Shown here: positions 1 through 8,061 of the stretch, one piece after another
Numbering within the stretch: position 1 is the first letter of the stretch
Layout of the letters: every line of letters starts with the position of its first letter
Source of the DNA: Theodoxus fluviatilis
Lineage: Eukaryota; Mollusca; Gastropoda; Cycloneritida; Neritidae
Assembly (NCBI GenBank): GCA_034096865.1
Contig: JAWQFJ010012448.1
Location: forward strand, 17,501-30,000
Direction of reading: 5' to 3'
Length of the DNA stretch: 12,500 nucleotides
Translations under genes and position numbers: made by a program
The notes under the pieces: model-generated
What the model was told of the DNA's origin: nothing
Seen by the model: the letters and a program-made list of their open reading frames with translations, nothing else
The model's database searches: none

Positions 1-1481
1 AGACGCCGCCCTATTCATCCTTCCTGCTCTTCGCCGATCTGCGCTTGTGAGAGAAGCGTTGGAGACGCTACCTCCCTAATTCGTCTTTCTTGCCACTGCG
101 AGGACTGAGCAGTAAAGTTGTATGTAGAGCGCGTGTGTGAGTCTGTAAAGGTGGCGGGCCCTTCGCTATCCTCCAGGAGTCTGCGGGTATTTGTTCCTGG
201 CCTGTGGAGGTCCTCCCTCTTTCCCCTGGAGTTGTGGAGGTGCCTGACGCTCCTACCGGGTGTGAGCGTGTGCGTGTGTGTTCATAGGGAAGTTGGGAAC
301 TTTGTTACTGCCCAGGGAGTCAGCGGATGTTTGTTCATGACCTGCCTGGGGTCCTCCTTCTATCCCCCTGGGGATGCGGAGGCGCCTGATGCACCTACTT
401 GGTGTGAGAGTGTGTTTTTCTGGACCGTCCAGTGAGAGCGGACATTTTCCTGGACTGTCCGGTGAGAGCGGGCAATTCCGAGTCAAGACGCTGGTAAGAC
501 CGAATCACTTTTTCTTCTGGGTCTTTTCTTCCTCGTCACTTTAGATCTGACCTTGTAAATTGAACCGAGAGTATCTGCATGTGATTTGGTAGTATTTTTC
601 ATGTGTCTGTGGTGAGCAGTTCTTTTTGCTTTGAGAGGCTACAGCGGTGTTCTAGGGCATGGTGAGTCTTGGATGTGGAGGGTGGCGTTATAATTGTTCA
701 ATCTTTGTCACTTTGACAAACGGTGATGTGGTATGTGTCATTCTAGCCGCAAGGGTGGCGTTATAATTGTTCAATCTTTGTCACTTTGACAAACGGTGAT
801 GCAGTATGTGTCATTCTAGCCGCGAGGGTGGAGGTCCCTTTAAGAAAAGCGAGCTTGGTATGGTTTGGATTTTTATTGTCTGAGGGAGCAGCGGGTCCCT
901 TTAAGAAGGTGACATCGGATCCGTTTGATCCCAGTTGCGGAGGTTGCTTTGATCTGAGGAGAGCGGTACTCCCTCAGATTTTGGATGTGTAGCGGTTTTC
1001 CTTCCTATAGGTTTGCAGTGAAAGCTGTTTCTGGCCACAATGTTTTTTTTCTCCTTGTTGAAGCTACACTGGTTTTTGAGTGAGATCCTATACTGAACCC
1101 GTAGGGGTTTGAGATTGTTGTATTGTCATTTTGTGTCATTTCTTCCACGCGCTTGCGGGGAGCCTGTGCTTGTCAGAAGCCAGTTGCTTACCCCTTTTTG
1201 AAGCTCACGTTTTGCATGTGTAGTTTTGTGTAAATGTATTTTGCTCGCGTGTGAGCGAAGTTGTTTTCTTGTTGTAAGGGACTTTGGGGTTGGGAGTTTG
1301 CTTGTTGATTGTTTATTGTGTTATTAAATATTTTTGTTGAATTTATCCTTCTGCCTCAGTGTTCGCTTTATTTGTTTGTTAGTTGTCCTTTCACGCCTGT
1401 CTGGAGTGTGGCAAAAAGGTTTTGTTTGAAAATCTGTGATATCACATTGATTGACATTAATTATCATATCACCATACAACA
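1..1481 (+). repeat. 5' LTR, left end outside the window
   Basis: Position 1 aligns with 6517, and collinear similarity continues to about 1455, with a more diverged tail to 1481. The LTR ends ACAACA, and three bases (AAG) separate it from the primer-binding site. It contains a 73-bp tandem duplication (681-826), two CCTTTAAGAA motifs (about 832 and 898), a GT-rich stretch near 262-282 and no long believable reading frame. Compared with the downstream copy it lacks about 30 bp near 980 and differs by scattered substitutions and 1-3 bp indels, including one near 49. That level of divergence suggests an insertion that is not recent. Confidence 0.82.
681..826 (+). repeat. 73-bp tandem duplication in the 5' LTR
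   Basis: Two near-identical 73-bp units begin GGTGGCGTTATAATTG at 681 and 754. Each carries a TATAA-like string and a 17-bp inverted repeat, TTTGTCA-CTT-TGACAAA (704-720 and 777-793). Duplicated promoter or enhancer modules are common in LTR U3 regions, so a regulatory role is plausible, but this is an inference. Confidence 0.8.
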
Positions 1482-1484
1482 AAG

Positions 1485-1502
1485 TGGTTCCCAGACGGGG
1501 AA
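1485..1502 (+). promoter_or_regulatory. Primer-binding site, tRNA-Glu type
   Basis: The sequence TGGTTCCCAGACGGGGAA starts three bases after the LTR end. TGG pairs with the CCA tail of a tRNA. The rest matches the complement of an animal tRNA-Glu acceptor and T arm (TGGTTCCC-GAC-GGGAA as I recall it) at about 16 of 18 positions. Similarity resumes after a 2-base offset at TCGAGCC (about 1505-1511). This would prime minus-strand DNA synthesis and is strong evidence that the repeats are LTRs. The tRNA identity comes from memory and was not searched. Confidence 0.8.
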
Positions 1503-1758
1503 ACTCGAGCCTGGGCTCCTTTCTCTTAATTCGTAGGAATTATTTCATTTTTTGTCGTTGCCACATTCCTCGGGCACCGGCCACTGAGGCTCTCATGTAG
1601 AAATTTGTGTTATTGACATTTGAATTGATTGTTGACCTGTACTCATGTTGCTGTTGCCGAGTGTGACTTAGCTCTCTTCTGTGGTTGTGGTTCCCCCACC
1701 TCTTTTGCTGCTTGTCTGTGGAACCTTGTTCCGAGTGGCTACTAGGGATAGTTTCACC

Positions 1759-2397
1759 ATGGCGTCTAGCGCCGAGTCTAGGAGTGATAGGATCGCTCGG
1801 TGGCAGTCACTAGCTGCCGAGCTGGGTGTAGAATGTCCGGATATCCCCAAATTGGTAGCTGAGCTATTGCTTCGGGAGGATACCGAGCTAGAGCGATGGG
1901 CCTGAGAGAAAGAGAAGATTGAGAGGGAGCGACGTGAGTATGAGGAGGAGCAGAAGAGAAAGTTTGAGAGAGAGCAACGAGAGATTGAAGAGGAGCGGAG
2001 GAGAGAGTTTCTGAGAGAGCTAAGTGAGTACAAAGAGGAGCGGAAGAGAGAGCTACTGGAGTACGAAGAGAAGCGGAAGAGAGAACTACTGGAGTACGAA
2101 GAGAGACTGGAGAGAGAGAGAAGGGGGCGTGAGTTTCGTGAGCTTGTTTTGGTCCAGAAATCTGAAGAAAGACATCAGAGGGGAAACTCGGGTGCTGGGG
2201 GCAAGTCTGAGAGAGGTGATTCCAAGGGAGGCAGGAGGTGTTTCCTCTGCAGCTCCCCAGAGCATGTAGTTTGGAGCTGTCCTAGGACTAACTCGAGCGC
2301 TGGAGGAAAGTCAAAGAGGGGCAATTGATGTTTCCTCTGTAGCTCTTCCGAGCATTTGATTAGGGACTGTCCAGATAGAATTTCGGGTTGTCTGTAG
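1759..2397 (+). pseudogene. gag: Gag-like protein with coiled coil and two CCHC zinc knuckles
   Basis: This is the structural, nucleic-acid-binding protein of the LTR element. The ATG at 1759 sits in a strong CACCATGG context. The frame runs 213 codons to TAG at 2395 but is cut by TGA at 1903 and 2326. Residues 1-48 form a compact start (MASSAESRSDRIARW...). Residues 49 to about 140 are almost all E, R and K, a charged coiled coil with 11-residue repeats. Two knuckles follow, CFLCSSPEHVVWSC (2239-2280) and CFLCSSSEHLIRDC (2329-2370), both exact CX2CX4HX4C. The knuckle unit with its G/K/S-rich linker is itself duplicated. Missing is the usual capsid-like domain of about 150-200 residues, so even the uninterrupted frame is short for a Ty3/gypsy Gag. 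Both stops fit CGA-to-TGA change. No protease frame follows. The gag identity is firm; whether any product is made is unknown. Confidence 0.8.
2026..2100 (+). repeat. 33-bp tandem repeats encoding an 11-residue coiled-coil unit
   Basis: Within the gag-like frame, units at 2026-2058 and 2059-2091 encode EYKEERKRELL and EYEEKRKRELL, and a third partial unit starts at 2092 (EYEER). An 11-residue period is typical of hendecad coiled coils. In-frame expansion by slippage is the likely origin. Confidence 0.8.
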
Positions 2398-4160
2398 CAA
2401 CCACTTTAAACCCCTATCTTTTCTATGTGCTTATACCCCAGTAATTATGAATGCCTATGTGTACACTCGCTAGAGTTTAGCAGTGTGTGTGGAAGGGTAT
2501 GCGCAAGTTTTGTTGTTGTTGTTGTTTGATAATTTTTTATGATGTCATGGGTGCAGACAGATATGTTTAATGCTGATGCACCTGTATTGCAACTTTTTAT
2601 GGGTTGCATGCATGGGTTCTTTTTTTGTTGAAAAGAGTGCACTTCTCTGCTGCGAATCATGGGTTATAGTTAGCTGTGTTCCGCCACGCCTCGTCCATTG
2701 CTGAGTGTAATTGGACTAGACTTGTGCGTATAGTGGCTCAGTGACAGGAGTGCTGGATTCATTTTTCAGCATCTTTGGATTCTTGCCTTGAACTCATCCC
2801 CACTTTTGTAGACTAAAGGCGGCATTACCATTGGTGCTATGTTCTCAAATGGTGGGTAGGGTGCTGATCCGAACTGACTGAAGGAGTGATATGTGGATTG
2901 TGCTGAGCTTGTACCTCACTCACTGTGCCAGGAGAGACTCTACAGTGACAAGAGGACTGGAACCTACCCGTTGTGTAGTTTAGACTTCAGAGAAGGAACA
3001 GTGGAATGAACTCAGTGCCAAACTGATGAACATGAGCAGTGACGGCGATGCTGGACTGCGTTCTGGTAACTGCAGGGTTGCCACTATGTACGGAGAGACT
3101 TTGAGCAATCCCTGTGTACTCTGATGTGGACTGACAATCTTTCATCCTTCTTCGAACCGGTCTATGAATTAGGGTTGGTCTGCTGCCCTGGGGACCAGCC
3201 TCATGGACTTGTAGCTGGCCTCAGCGCAGAAGACATGTTCGTGGACTAGCTACCACTTGTGCTGTGGTTGTCGGGTATGTGCATGCGTGCCTAGGCAGTA
3301 GTCGAACTGAGAACGAGTGAGGCCAATGTCAGTGATCACGTGTAGGCAGACTGGTGTGGGTTGTGTCGGTTGAAGAATTGTAGCTGGGACAGCAGTACTG
3401 TGAGGTCTGTTCCCCTCACTGACTGAAAGAGACCGTGTTCCTCTGAACTTCCTAGCGGGAGCGGCTGTGCGCGAACTCTGTGTGGGAACATTTCCAACTC
3501 TCCTCCCAGGAGGAGCCGACTGAGCCGCGGGCTAGCCGTGGTTCCTCTCTGTGTGACTGCATGGCATGCGACCACCCAAGGCTAGAGAATGAAGACTTCT
3601 AGCACCAAAGGGGTTGTCACTTTTCTGGATGTACTGTGTACAATGGTGATTTGGAATGCCTGTGGAATTTTATAGTTTTCGGGCATGCCTGGGTAGACGT
3701 ATCTCCTTCTGGAATGAAGGAGTGGGATGGTTCATAGGAATAACTACCCTCTTCGGAGGACTTGTGTTGTCATGGTTATCAGAACAACTGGCACCAACCA
3801 GTAGAACTCTTTCTGCTTGTTCACAGGAGATGAGGGATGAACGTTTTTTGAAACTTAAGAGACTGTGGGTAAACTCACTTTTCGATGTGTGGTTAATTTT
3901 TGCTGAACATGTCACTTTAGCGGTGGATGTGATGAAAGCTCTTGAATTTGTGTTCAGGTGGAGACGCTGTCTATACTTAAGTTGGGGGGCCTTGTCGCGT
4001 GATGTGCCAATGTGATGACCTGAGAGCTGGGTCGGGGGTTCAGATTGAATTTGGTTGCATTGCTGTATGAGTATTTTTGTTGTCCCTCTAGATGGCCTGA
4101 GTCAGTATTGTCTTGTTCGCCGCTTTGATAGAGCGTGTACCCCTTTTAGGGTTGGGCGAT
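2398..4160. other. Internal region of the LTR element without recognisable genes
   Basis: This 1.8-kb stretch occupies the place where protease, reverse transcriptase and integrase would normally lie. I see none of their hallmarks (DTG/DSG, YXDD, HHCC, DDE) in any frame. It has a GTT run (about 2508-2526), a short hairpin CTCCTCC-CA-GGAGGAG (about 3498-3513) and an open frame at 3656-4015 of 119 codons. That frame includes a hydrophobic stretch (GWFIGITTLFGGLVLSWL) but no family resemblance I can name. The stretch may be unrelated filler, rearranged internal sequence or very decayed pol. Confidence 0.6.
3979..3989 (+). promoter_or_regulatory. Possible polypurine tract
   Basis: The stretch AAGTTGGGGGG, preceded by TACTT and followed by CCTTGTCGCG, resembles the purine tracts that prime plus-strand synthesis just before a 3' LTR in Ty3/gypsy elements. 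It lies about 2.5 kb before the repeat start seen here, so it is either a decayed or displaced tract or a sign that the true LTR is much longer. Other candidates are GAGGGGGCAAG (5977-5987) and TAGGGGCAG (5791-5799). Confidence 0.3.
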
Positions 4161-4169
4161 ATTGTTTTG
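4161..4169 (+). repeat. Left 9-bp target-site duplication (ATTGTTTTG)
   Basis: An identical ATTGTTTTG occurs at 4799-4807, exactly abutting the two inverted ends of the 4170-4798 element. Confidence 0.75.
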
Positions 4170-4344
4170 GGTTGGGTACCGTTTCGCCGTTTCCCGTTTC
4201 GCCGTATGGGTGTCAAATCGCCGTATTCGTCAATTTTTTTCTTAAGGCGATCCAGTGCTATTTCGCCGTCCTTTTTAGTGTCGGTTCGCCGTACTGGGGC
4301 TGAAATGGTCGAAGTCGGATACATTCGTGGACACTGTACCCGAG

Positions 4345-4370
4345 GTACTCTGTCCGGGCGGACAGAGTAC
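4345..4370. repeat. 26-bp palindrome inside the MITE
   Basis: GTACTCTGTCCG at 4345-4356 and its exact reverse complement at 4359-4370 are separated by two bases. The arms are 12 bp with no mismatch, so the stretch can extrude as a hairpin. Confidence 0.85.
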
Positions 4371-4719
4371 TCCACTTTGAAATTTCGGCATTTGAACGAG
4401 AACGAGACCGCGCTAAACGATGTTTATTGGCGTTGCTGAAATGGTCGAAGTCGGAAACATTCGGAACGTCGTTTAGCTTAAGAATACACCCGAATCACGC
4501 GGACCGTTAAGGTGCATGGAGTACAGTACCGCCGAGCAAGACGTTTGTCACAAAACGCAGATACATTAACGCGGCCGGATCTTAGCATAATTCCCTGGGC
4601 GTGCGAAGTCAGTCAGGCGGAGTGGCGGGTGCGGTCTGAGCTGAGCGCTATATCTCTCACTTTTACTGATTTCTATGTATCTCACTTTTACGGCAAAGTG
4701 ACACTTACTTGATTAATAC

Positions 4720-4794
4720 GGCGAAACGGGAAACGGCAAAACGGGAAACGGCGAAATGGGATACGGCGAAACGGGAAACGGCGGAACGGGAACA
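4720..4794 (+). repeat. Five tandem 15-bp units forming the right inverted end
   Basis: Five consecutive 15-mers of the form GGCGAAACGGGAAAC occupy 4720-4794 with one to three changes each and no indel. The left end carries the complementary motif (GTTTCCCGTTTCGCC at 4189-4203), with further degenerate TTCGCCGT copies at about 4261 and 4284. Repeated subterminal motifs usually bind the transposase. Confidence 0.85.
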
Positions 4795-4798
4795 CACC

Positions 4799-4807
4799 AT
4801 TGTTTTG
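4799..4807 (+). repeat. Right 9-bp target-site duplication (ATTGTTTTG)
   Basis: This copy is identical to 4161-4169. The similarity weakens beyond nine bases, which sets the duplication length. Confidence 0.75.
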
Positions 4808-5136
4808 CCTTGGTGGTTACTGTTATGGGCCGGCGGCCCTTTTAAGAGAAGTATTTCTTTGTACTTTTCTGTCATTTAACCACGAGGGGATGCGACTAGC
4901 TTCTGATGTGAAGAGTGCTGGCATTTGGTTCTGATCTTAGCGCGAGAGGGCGCAGCTGCTTTGGATGAAAGGAGTAATATCATGTTTGTTCTCGTCTCTT
5001 TAGCCGCTGAGTGCGGCAACACTTTTGAAGAAGGGAAGAGGCGGTACTCTCTTATGATAGTGTTTTCCCCGTCATTTGCGCTAGAATGAGCATCTGACTT
5101 TTTGATGATAATAGGAGAGCTTAATTTGAACTAGCT
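4808..5136. other. Spacer with LTR-like motifs, no gene
   Basis: No coding frame is convincing. The stretch has a CCCTTTTAAGAGAAG motif (about 4836-4850) that echoes the two CCTTTAAGAA motifs of the LTRs. It also contains CACGAGGGG and GCGCGAGAGGGCGC strings resembling the LTR sequence GCCGCGAGGGTGG. It may be LTR-derived or a relative of the LTR control region. Confidence 0.4.
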
Positions 5137-5620
5137 GGGGCGGGTTTCAAAATGCAAAGATCTCGGTAGATCTACGTAGATCTCGCCGAATGGGCAGTTT
5201 CATTCTTTGCTTGCTATCGAGCCAATCGTAGACGAGCGTAGATTGAGCGAGGCAGCTTGAGAGGTGCCTAGCTTTTAAGATTCGAGACAAAAGTTCGTCG
5301 TGGATGCGTTGACCTGCATTCGATGTGTAAACTGTAGGAGGTTTCACGATCTATTAATGCATTCAACATACACCTTTGATAAATTAATGCTGTGCATGGC
5401 TTCTATTTTCTTTGGATGGGTTGCTAGTATCTCGAAATAGAGCGTTTTCTGAATGAACCGGCAACACGTCGGCCATTGAAATGTGGCCAGTTCACCTCTT
5501 GTCGTGACGTCTACGCATGCGCATTACTTCGTCACGTTGGGTAGTTTCTTTTTTAGCTAGCTCTTACTGCGAAGCAAGATCTTGCGACCAAGATCGACTA
5601 CCTATTTTGAAACCCGCCCC
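5137..5620. mobile_element. 484-bp MITE-like element with 17-bp inverted ends
   Basis: GGGGCGGGTTTCAAAAT at 5137-5153 is repeated as a perfect reverse complement at 5604-5620. The outermost bases (CT/CA before GGGG) resemble hAT-type CAGGGG ends, but no 8-bp target duplication is visible in the flanks (AACTAGCT against TGTTGTGG). Palindromes centred on AGATCT lie near both ends: AGATCTACGTAGATCT at 5168-5183 and GCAAGATCTTGC at 5574-5585. There is no transposase and no coding frame. A chance inverted repeat of this length is unlikely, but the class is uncertain. Confidence 0.65.
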
Positions 5621-5802
5621 TGTTGTGGGAATGGGGGGTCCAGGGGAGTAGTACCCTCGGTCTTGGGAGGTTGTTTGAGCTATGCGCAGTTCGCACGTGG
5701 CTTCCCACAATGCAACGGCTTGATAACGTCACACAAATTTTTGGTGGTTAGGTTTAGCGCCGTTATCATCACTGTTCTTTGGTCCACTGATAGGGGCAGT
5801 CG

Positions 5803-6046
5803 CTCAGATTCCCGGCTCCCGTAGTCTTCATGGCTGAGTTGGGTAGGGCGTCCGATGCACAGGCATGGGGAGGCTTAGCCCTGCCTGGGAAGGACTCTTC
5901 CCGAGTCCTAGCGGCAGTGACTATCTGCAGCTGTATTCATAACCTATTTGAGGTCACCACTTGATCCCCAAACAACGAGGGGGCAAGTTGCTCAGATTGC
6001 TGGCTCCCGTAGTCTTCATGGCTGAGTTGGGTAGGGCGTCCGATGC
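5803..6046 (+). repeat. Degenerate 188-bp tandem duplication
   Basis: A 56-bp block starting CTCAGATT and ending GGGCGTCCGATGC occurs at 5803-5858 and 5991-6046 with two mismatches. Weaker similarity continues after each block (ATGGGG...CTTA...ACTCT...TCTGCAG). Each block is preceded by a short G-rich tract (GGGGCAG or GGGGGCAAG). No gene is present. Confidence 0.75.
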
Positions 6047-6189
6047 TGAAGGCTGGAGCCATGGGGCTTAACCTGGATATGACTCTGGAGGGTAATGCTG
6101 CAGCAAGCATTGTCTGCAGGGAGGTGTACTTGCATTTCATCTACGAAGGCGACAAGTCACTCAGAGGACAGCATGGCAATGCTCGTCCT

Positions 6190-6600
6190 CTCCTTTGGGT
6201 GTAGAGACACCCGTTCTTCTCATGGCCTACGTGAGGCTTGCTCACTTTCGCTCCCCCTGGGAGCATGGAGATACCCATTCTCCCCTTCATGGCGTAGAGA
6301 TGCCGTTTCTTCTCTTCCTGGCGAGGAGAGATCCTATTCCTTCCCCGTCTGCACTTGCCAGCGCCCTAGTGGACAGTGCGAGAGAGAGGACAGCACGAAA
6401 ATACTTGTCCCCTCCTGCTTGGCGTTGGATACGCCATTCTTACCCATTTACCGACAGCGTGACAGTGCCGAGACCCCTTCATGACCTACTGCCTGCGTCG
6501 AGCAGCTGAGTGTTGGAGACGCCGCCCTATTCATCCTTCCTGCTCTTCGCCGATCTGCGCTTGTGGAGAAGCGTTGGAGACGCTACCTCCCTAATTCGTC
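6190..6600 (+). repeat. Degenerate short repeats spanning the LTR start
   Basis: Variants of a phrase like GTTGGAGACGCC...TTCTTCC recur irregularly near 6195, 6264, 6296, 6326, 6424, 6513 and 6573. The last two lie inside the 3' LTR and the others before it. This blurs the LTR boundary and hints that the LTR may extend upstream or grew from local duplication. Confidence 0.4.
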
Positions 6601-7199
6601 TTTCTTGCCGCTGCGAGGACTGAGCAGTAAAGTCGTTGTGTGTAGAGCGCGTGTGTGAGCCCGTAAAGGTGGCGGGCCCTTCGCTATCCTCCAGAGGAGT
6701 CTGCGGGTATTTGTTCCTGGAATGTTGAGGTCCTTCCTCTTTCCCCTTAAGTTGTGGAGGTGCCTGACGCTCCTACCGGGTGTGAGCATGTGCGTGTGTG
6801 TTCATAGGGAAGTTGGGAACTTCGTTACTGCCCAGGGAGTCAGCAGGTGTTTGTTCATGACCTGCCTGGGGTCCTCCTTCTTTCCCCCTGGGGGTGCGGA
6901 GGCGCCCGATGCACCTACTTGGTGTGAGAGTGTGTTTTTCTGGACCTCCAGTGAGAGTGGACATTTTCCTGGACTGTCCGGTGAGAGCTGGCAATTCCGA
7001 GTCAAGTCGCTGGTAAGACCGAATCACTTTTTCTTCTGGGTCTTTTCTTCCTCGTCACTTTAGATCTGACCTTGTAAATTGAACCGTGAGTATCTGCATG
7101 TGATTTGGTAGTATTTTTCATGTGTCTGTGGTGAGCAGTTCTTTTTGCTTTGAGAGGCTACAGCGGTGTTCTAGGGCATGGTGAGTCTTGGATGTGGAG

Positions 7200-7345
7200 G
7201 GTGGCGTTATAATTGTTTAATGTTTGTCACTTTGAAAAACGGTGATGTGGTACGTGTCATTCTAGCCACGGGGGTGGCGTTATAATTGTTCAATCTTTGT
7301 CACTTTGACAAATGGTGATGTGGTATGTGTCATTCTTGCCGCGAG
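7200..7345 (+). repeat. 73-bp tandem duplication in the 3' LTR
   Basis: Units start at 7200 and 7273 with the same 73-bp period as in the 5' LTR. The inverted repeat TTTGTCA-CTT-TGACAAA is intact in the second unit, while the first has GAAAAA in its right arm. The duplication therefore predates insertion of this copy. Confidence 0.8.
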
Positions 7346-7881
7346 GGTGAAGGTCCCTTTAAGAAAAGCGAGCTTGGTATGGTTTGGATTTTTATTGTAT
7401 GAGGGAGCGGCGGGCCCCTTTAAGAAGAAGGTGACATCGGATCCGTTTGATCCTAGTTGCGGAGGTTGCTTTGATCAGAGGAGAGCGGTACTCCCTCAGA
7501 TCTTTGTACTTAACACCCGAAACGGCGGAGGTTTGGATGTGTAGCGGTTTTCCTTCCTATAGGTTTGCGGTGAAAGCTGTTTCTGGCCAGAATGGTTTTT
7601 TTTCTCCTTGTTGAAGCTACACTGGTTTTTGGGTGAGATCCTATACTGAACCCGTAGGGGTTTGAGATTGTTGTATTGTCATTTTGTGTCATTTCTTCCA
7701 CGCACTTGCGGAGAGCCTGTGCTTGTCAGAAGCCAGTTGCTTGCATCTTTTTCAAGCTCACGTTTTACGTGTGTAATTTTGTGTAAACGTATTTCGCTCG
7801 CGTGTGAGTGAAGTTGTTTTTCTGTTGTAAAGGACTTTGGGTTGGGAGTTTGCTTGTTGATTGTTTAGTGTGTTATTAAAA

Positions 7882-7887
7882 AATAAA
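7882..7887 (+). promoter_or_regulatory. Possible polyadenylation signal in the 3' LTR
   Basis: AATAAA lies about 160 bp before the LTR end. The equivalent place in the 5' LTR reads TATTAAATATTT and lacks the hexamer. It is a candidate only, because AT-rich sequence produces this motif often. Confidence 0.35.
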
Positions 7888-8061
7888 TTTTGAATTTATC
7901 CTTCTGCCTCAGTGTTCACTTTAATTGTTCGTTATTTGTCCTTTCACGCCTGTCTGGAGTGTGGCAAAAAGGTTTTGTTTGAAAACCTGTGATATCACAT
8001 TGATTGATTGTATCATCATCATGATTAGCAGTATCACACCACGACAACAAGAAAGCGCTGA

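Larger units (their letters stand above)
4170..4798. mobile_element. 629-bp MITE with long inverted ends, Mutator-like
   Basis: The first 38 bases and the reverse complement of the last 38 agree at about 33 positions (GGTTGGGTACCG... against GGTGTGTTCCCG..., both running into CCGTTTCCCGTTTCGCCGTAT). A perfect 9-bp direct repeat flanks the element. Long inverted ends with 9-bp target duplications are characteristic of Mutator-like elements, but I saw no transposase in the element, so the superfamily call rests on structure alone. The interior holds a 26-bp palindrome (4345-4370), a repeated 28-mer (4300-4327 and 4436-4463) and a hairpin pair (4412-4424 with 4465-4477). It has no coding potential and would need a transposase in trans. 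It is nested in the LTR element's internal region and so is younger than it. Confidence 0.75.
1..8049 (+). mobile_element. Gag-only LTR retrotransposon, non-autonomous copy
   Basis: Two direct repeats of about 1.5 kb, similar along their length (a few percent mismatch by eye plus small indels), enclose an internal region that begins with a tRNA-complementary primer-binding site and a gag-like frame. The order LTR, PBS, gag, LTR fixes the orientation as plus. The second repeat starts TGTTG at 6511 and ends CAACA at 8049, the inverted TG...CA ends expected of LTRs. On that reading the first LTR begins 6 bases before the window. I find no pol domain in any frame of the 5-kb interior, so the copy would depend on enzymes supplied elsewhere. 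Two DNA-transposon-like elements are nested inside. The target duplication cannot be checked because the left flank is missing. The 5' LTR edge is uncertain: a polypurine stretch is absent before 6511, so the LTR may be longer. Confidence 0.8.
6511..8049 (+). repeat. 3' LTR
   Basis: This repeat aligns with 1-1481 from 6517 onward. It begins TGTTG and ends CAACA. Relative to the 5' copy it has about 30 extra bases (about 7511-7540, including TTAACACCCGAAACGG) and a more diverged last 45 bases. The LTR reading frames differ between copies and are not conserved. Host-like kinase sequence begins within about 15 bases of its right end. Confidence 0.82.

Noticed and set aside
118..435. Open frame of 105 codons in the 5' LTR, with a similar frame at 6722-7063 in the 3' LTR
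   Set aside because: The two frames are alike only because the LTRs are duplicates. Small indels change the frame between copies, composition is not protein-like, and no domain is recognisable.
786..992. Open frame MTNGDAVCVI... shared with 7305-7544
   Set aside because: It overlaps the 73-bp tandem repeat, is short, and its C-terminus changes with the 30-bp indel between LTRs. LTR duplication explains the similarity.
1668..2033. 121-codon minus-strand frame rich in S and R
   Set aside because: It is the antisense shadow of the E/R/K-rich gag coiled coil.
3656..4015. 119-codon frame with a hydrophobic segment, considered as an envelope-like ORF
   Set aside because: It has no signal peptide, cysteine pattern or fusion-type motif, and it sits in otherwise non-coding sequence. 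I mention it only within the internal-region entry.
4940..4953. GCGCGAGAGGGCGC as a CTCF-like site
   Set aside because: It matches the consensus at only about 11 of 14 positions, and similar GC-rich strings recur in the LTR. It is not specific enough to call.
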